From NCBI GenBank assembly GCA_018823325.1, contig JAHJIJ010000030.1, positions 62,001 to 126,000 on the forward strand: a DNA stretch of 64,000 bases, read 5' to 3'. Position numbers and translations under genes: made by a program. The notes below the pieces were generated by a model, which was not told the DNA's origin, made no database searches, and worked only from the letters and a program-made list of their open reading frames with translations. Shown here one piece after another: positions 62,388 through 64,000 of the stretch. The stretch comes from Alphaproteobacteria bacterium. GTDB taxonomy: Bacteria > Pseudomonadota > Alphaproteobacteria > Sphingomonadales > Sphingomonadaceae. Each line of letters starts with the position of its first letter. Position 1 is the stretch's first letter.

Positions 62388-62744
62388 TCAGTCTTCGATC
62401 AGCTTCATCAGACGCCGCTCCACTGGCGCCAATATGCCGGCAAGGTCCTGCCCTCGACGCAGAACGGCTCCGTGCTCGCCGATCAGCGCCCACATTCCCT
62501 GACGCTGCCGCAAGGCGGGCCGCTTCTCAATACGAAACTCGGGACGCTCGGCAGTGCGCCGAAACGCAGAAAAGATCGCGACATCCCTATTGAGATCGAT
62601 CGCATAATCGCGCCACTGACCCGCAGCGACCATCCGCCCGTACAAATCCATGATACGGGACAGTTCCGGCCGATCAAAACTGGTCTGCAACGGCGGGCTG
62701 GTGCCCTGCACCGGCCGAGGAGGAAACGGCGTGACGTTGCTCAT
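62388..62744 (-). CDS. DUF2794 family protein
   Basis: This 118-residue protein has the DUF2794 pattern FDRPELSRIMDLYGRMVAAGQWRDYAIDL, then AIFSAFRRTAERPEFRIEKRPALRQRQGMWAL. The family is widespread in alphaproteobacteria and has no known function. Its ATG shares one base with the stop of the serine acetyltransferase gene (TGATG), so the two are co-translated. Confidence 0.85.
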   Translation of the reverse strand: MSNVTPFPPRPVQGTSPPLQTSFDRPELSRIMDLYGRMVAAGQWRDYAIDLNRDVAIFSAFRRTAERPEFRIEKRPALRQRQGMWALIGEHGAVLRRGQDLAGILAPVERRLMKLIED

Positions 62745-63445
62745 CAAGCCGTGGTGCGGGATTGATCGTCAGCCTTGCCGGGCCGATTGGCCTCCTGCTC
62801 GGCGACCAGCTCCGCAAGCCGCTTGCGCAAAACCTCAATTTCGCACTGCAGAATTTCCAGTTTTTGCGTTGCGGGATCATAAGCCTCGCTGCATGGCGTA
62901 CCATAAGGCGTGAAAGCCTTCTGATATTCCTTCGCGTCCACAAGCGTGGCGCGCGCGGGAATGCCGATCATGACGGCGCCAGCTGGCACATCCTTGGTCA
63001 CCACGGCATTGGCCCCGACCCGCGCCCGCTCACCGACAACCACAGGGCCGAGCACCTGGGAGCCTGATCCGATGATTGCGCCATCGCAGATGGTGGGATG
63101 GCGTTTGCCAGCGATCCCGTTGGCAGGATCGGTCCCGCCCAGCGTTACGCACTGATAGATGGTAACGTTATCGCCAATGTCCGCAGTTTCTCCGATCACC
63201 GTGAAACCGTGATCGATAAAGAAATTCTTTCCGATCTTCGCACCCGGATGGATATCGATGGCGGTCAGGAAACGCGAAAAATGATTTACAAGGCGCGCCA
63301 GAAAATAAAGTCGCCACCGGAAGAGACGATGCGCGACCCGATGCAGGCCGAGCGCCCAGACGCCAGGATAAATGAGGATTTCCAGCCGTGAACGGGGCGC
63401 GGGATCGCGCGTTTTCACGGAATCGAGATAGGACAAAAGCCCCAT
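62744..63445 (-). CDS. cysE: Serine O-acetyltransferase (EpsC-type)
   Basis: This 233-residue enzyme makes O-acetylserine for cysteine synthesis. A short helical N-terminus typical of the EpsC type precedes a left-handed beta-helix: IDIHPGAKIGKNFFIDHGFTVIGETADIGDNVTIYQ, then GTDPANGIAGKRHPTICDGAIIGSGSQVLG and GANAVVTKDVPAGAVMIGIPA. The catalytic His are in IDHG and KRHP. A C-terminal coiled-coil tail (KLEILQCEIEVLRKRLAELV) follows. I start at the ATG at 63445 (AAGGGG upstream); an ATG at 63472 would add nine residues. Confidence 0.9.
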   Translation of the reverse strand: MGLLSYLDSVKTRDPAPRSRLEILIYPGVWALGLHRVAHRLFRWRLYFLARLVNHFSRFLTAIDIHPGAKIGKNFFIDHGFTVIGETADIGDNVTIYQCVTLGGTDPANGIAGKRHPTICDGAIIGSGSQVLGPVVVGERARVGANAVVTKDVPAGAVMIGIPARATLVDAKEYQKAFTPYGTPCSEAYDPATQKLEILQCEIEVLRKRLAELVAEQEANRPGKADDQSRTTA

Positions 63446-63597
63446 GGCAAAGCGCCCCTTGCTGGCGAACAAGAGCAGCTATCTAGTCGCGATGCCCTGA
63501 AATTTCTAGAGCGATCACCGAATTAGGCCAAAGGACAAATTTCTTGCCACGCTCGAAATGGCGGGCTTTATTGTCCAGCGAATTAATTGAGAAAGGC

Positions 63598-64000
63598 TTG
63601 CCCTTGCCTGATGCCTGGCTGGATTTTGCGCTGATGCTGCTGCCCTTTGTGGCAGTAGGATTCGGCGCCCAGATTATCGATGGCGCTCTCGGCATGGCCT
63701 ATGGCGTGATCTCCAGCAGCCTCCTTCTCGCGCTGGGTGTACCGCCCAAAGCCGCATCGGCGAGCGTCCACGCCGCAGAAACCTGTACCACCGCAGTCTC
63801 CGCCATCAGTCACGTGTTACATGGAAACGTCGACTGGAAGCTGTTCTGGAAGCTCGTGGTGCCGGGCATGATCGGTGGCGTTGCCGGTGCTTATTTCCTG
63901 TCCAATATCGATGGCGATGTGATCCGGCCGTACATCCTCTCATATTTGGCGTTCATCGGACTGTGGCTGCTCTGGCGTGGCTTGCGCCATGCCACGCCTC
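63598..64000 (+). CDS. TSUP-family permease (TauE/SafE), 3' end missing
   Basis: An open frame begins at TTG (63598 or 63604, with GAGAAAGG upstream) and runs off the window. The roughly 134 visible residues show the TauE/SafE pattern: LLPFVAVGFGAQIIDGALGMAYGVISSSLLLALGVPPKAASASVHAAETCTTAVSAISH, then a second helix pair near MIGGVAGAYFL. TSUP proteins export or import sulfite, sulfoacetate and related organosulfur anions. The neighbouring divergent cysE gene fits a sulfur theme. An in-frame ATG at 63634 would cut into the first helix, so a TTG start is preferred. Confidence 0.85.
   Translation, partial: MPLPDAWLDFALMLLPFVAVGFGAQIIDGALGMAYGVISSSLLLALGVPPKAASASVHAAETCTTAVSAISHVLHGNVDWKLFWKLVVPGMIGGVAGAYFLSNIDGDVIRPYILSYLAFIGLWLLWRGLRHATP

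Noticed and set aside
1..64000. Mobile elements, CRISPR arrays, tRNA or rRNA genes
   Set aside because: No transposase, integrase, spaced direct-repeat array or tRNA-like cloverleaf was seen on reading either strand; a dedicated scan was not possible.

Overview
The window looks like a chromosomal segment of a GC-rich alphaproteobacterium of the sphingomonad group (Sphingobium/Novosphingobium/Sphingopyxis-like). The signs are several large TonB-dependent receptors, lignostilbene-dioxygenase-type carotenoid oxygenases, a CpaB-CpaC-CpaE-CpaF Flp pilus locus, an alphaproteobacterial-type PstA with a long N-terminal extension, and a DUF2794 gene. I saw no rRNA, tRNA, CRISPR array, insertion sequence or phage gene.

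Layout. (1) 1-2250: glycerol catabolism, glpD followed by a glpF cut by the window edge, then the short relic of a carboxylesterase gene. (2) 2687-19290: a catabolic island in which nearly every enzyme type occurs twice: two lignostilbene-type dioxygenases, two PheA/TfdB-type flavin monooxygenases, two DUF3237 proteins and two MFS transporters. It also has one TonB receptor, one CocE/NonD hydrolase, one NTF2-like protein and one MarR regulator. Eight copies of a 12-bp palindrome (TTGAnnnnTCAA, five exact and three with one mismatch) lie in the promoter regions of its transcription units. I infer that this is one MarR-controlled regulon for import and side-chain cleavage of a plant or lignin-derived stilbenoid-like phenolic. 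The substrate is unknown and no ring-cleavage gene is present. This is the best candidate here for an undescribed system.

(3) 19606-25754: a NarL-type two-component pair, then a TonB receptor coupled to a PepSY membrane protein (probable siderophore uptake). (4) 26015-32310: ECF sigma factor, FecR anti-sigma, STN-containing TonB receptor and a purple acid phosphatase, all on the minus strand. This is a cell-surface-signalling system that I infer serves organic phosphate acquisition, with a weak Pho-box-like array before the receptor. (5) 32693-35139: a second NarL-type pair, whose kinase has a degenerate ATP lid. (6) 35180-46738: a complete tad/cpa Flp pilus locus on the minus strand, led by the pilin gene, with an intrinsic terminator directly after the pilin and CtrA-like half-sites upstream.

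(7) 47333-52611: a DUF2569-like membrane protein, a GNAT acetyltransferase, and convergent glmS and glmU for UDP-GlcNAc synthesis. (8) 52704-62256: gph, then phoR-pstS-pstC-pstA-pstB-phoU-phoB, with a Pho box before pstS, and a convergent OprO/OprP-type porin with a near-perfect three-repeat Pho box. (9) 62388-64000: DUF2794, serine acetyltransferase and a truncated TSUP permease. Phosphate nutrition links parts 4 and 8. Parts 2 to 4 are accessory nutrient-scavenging modules; the rest is mostly core genome.
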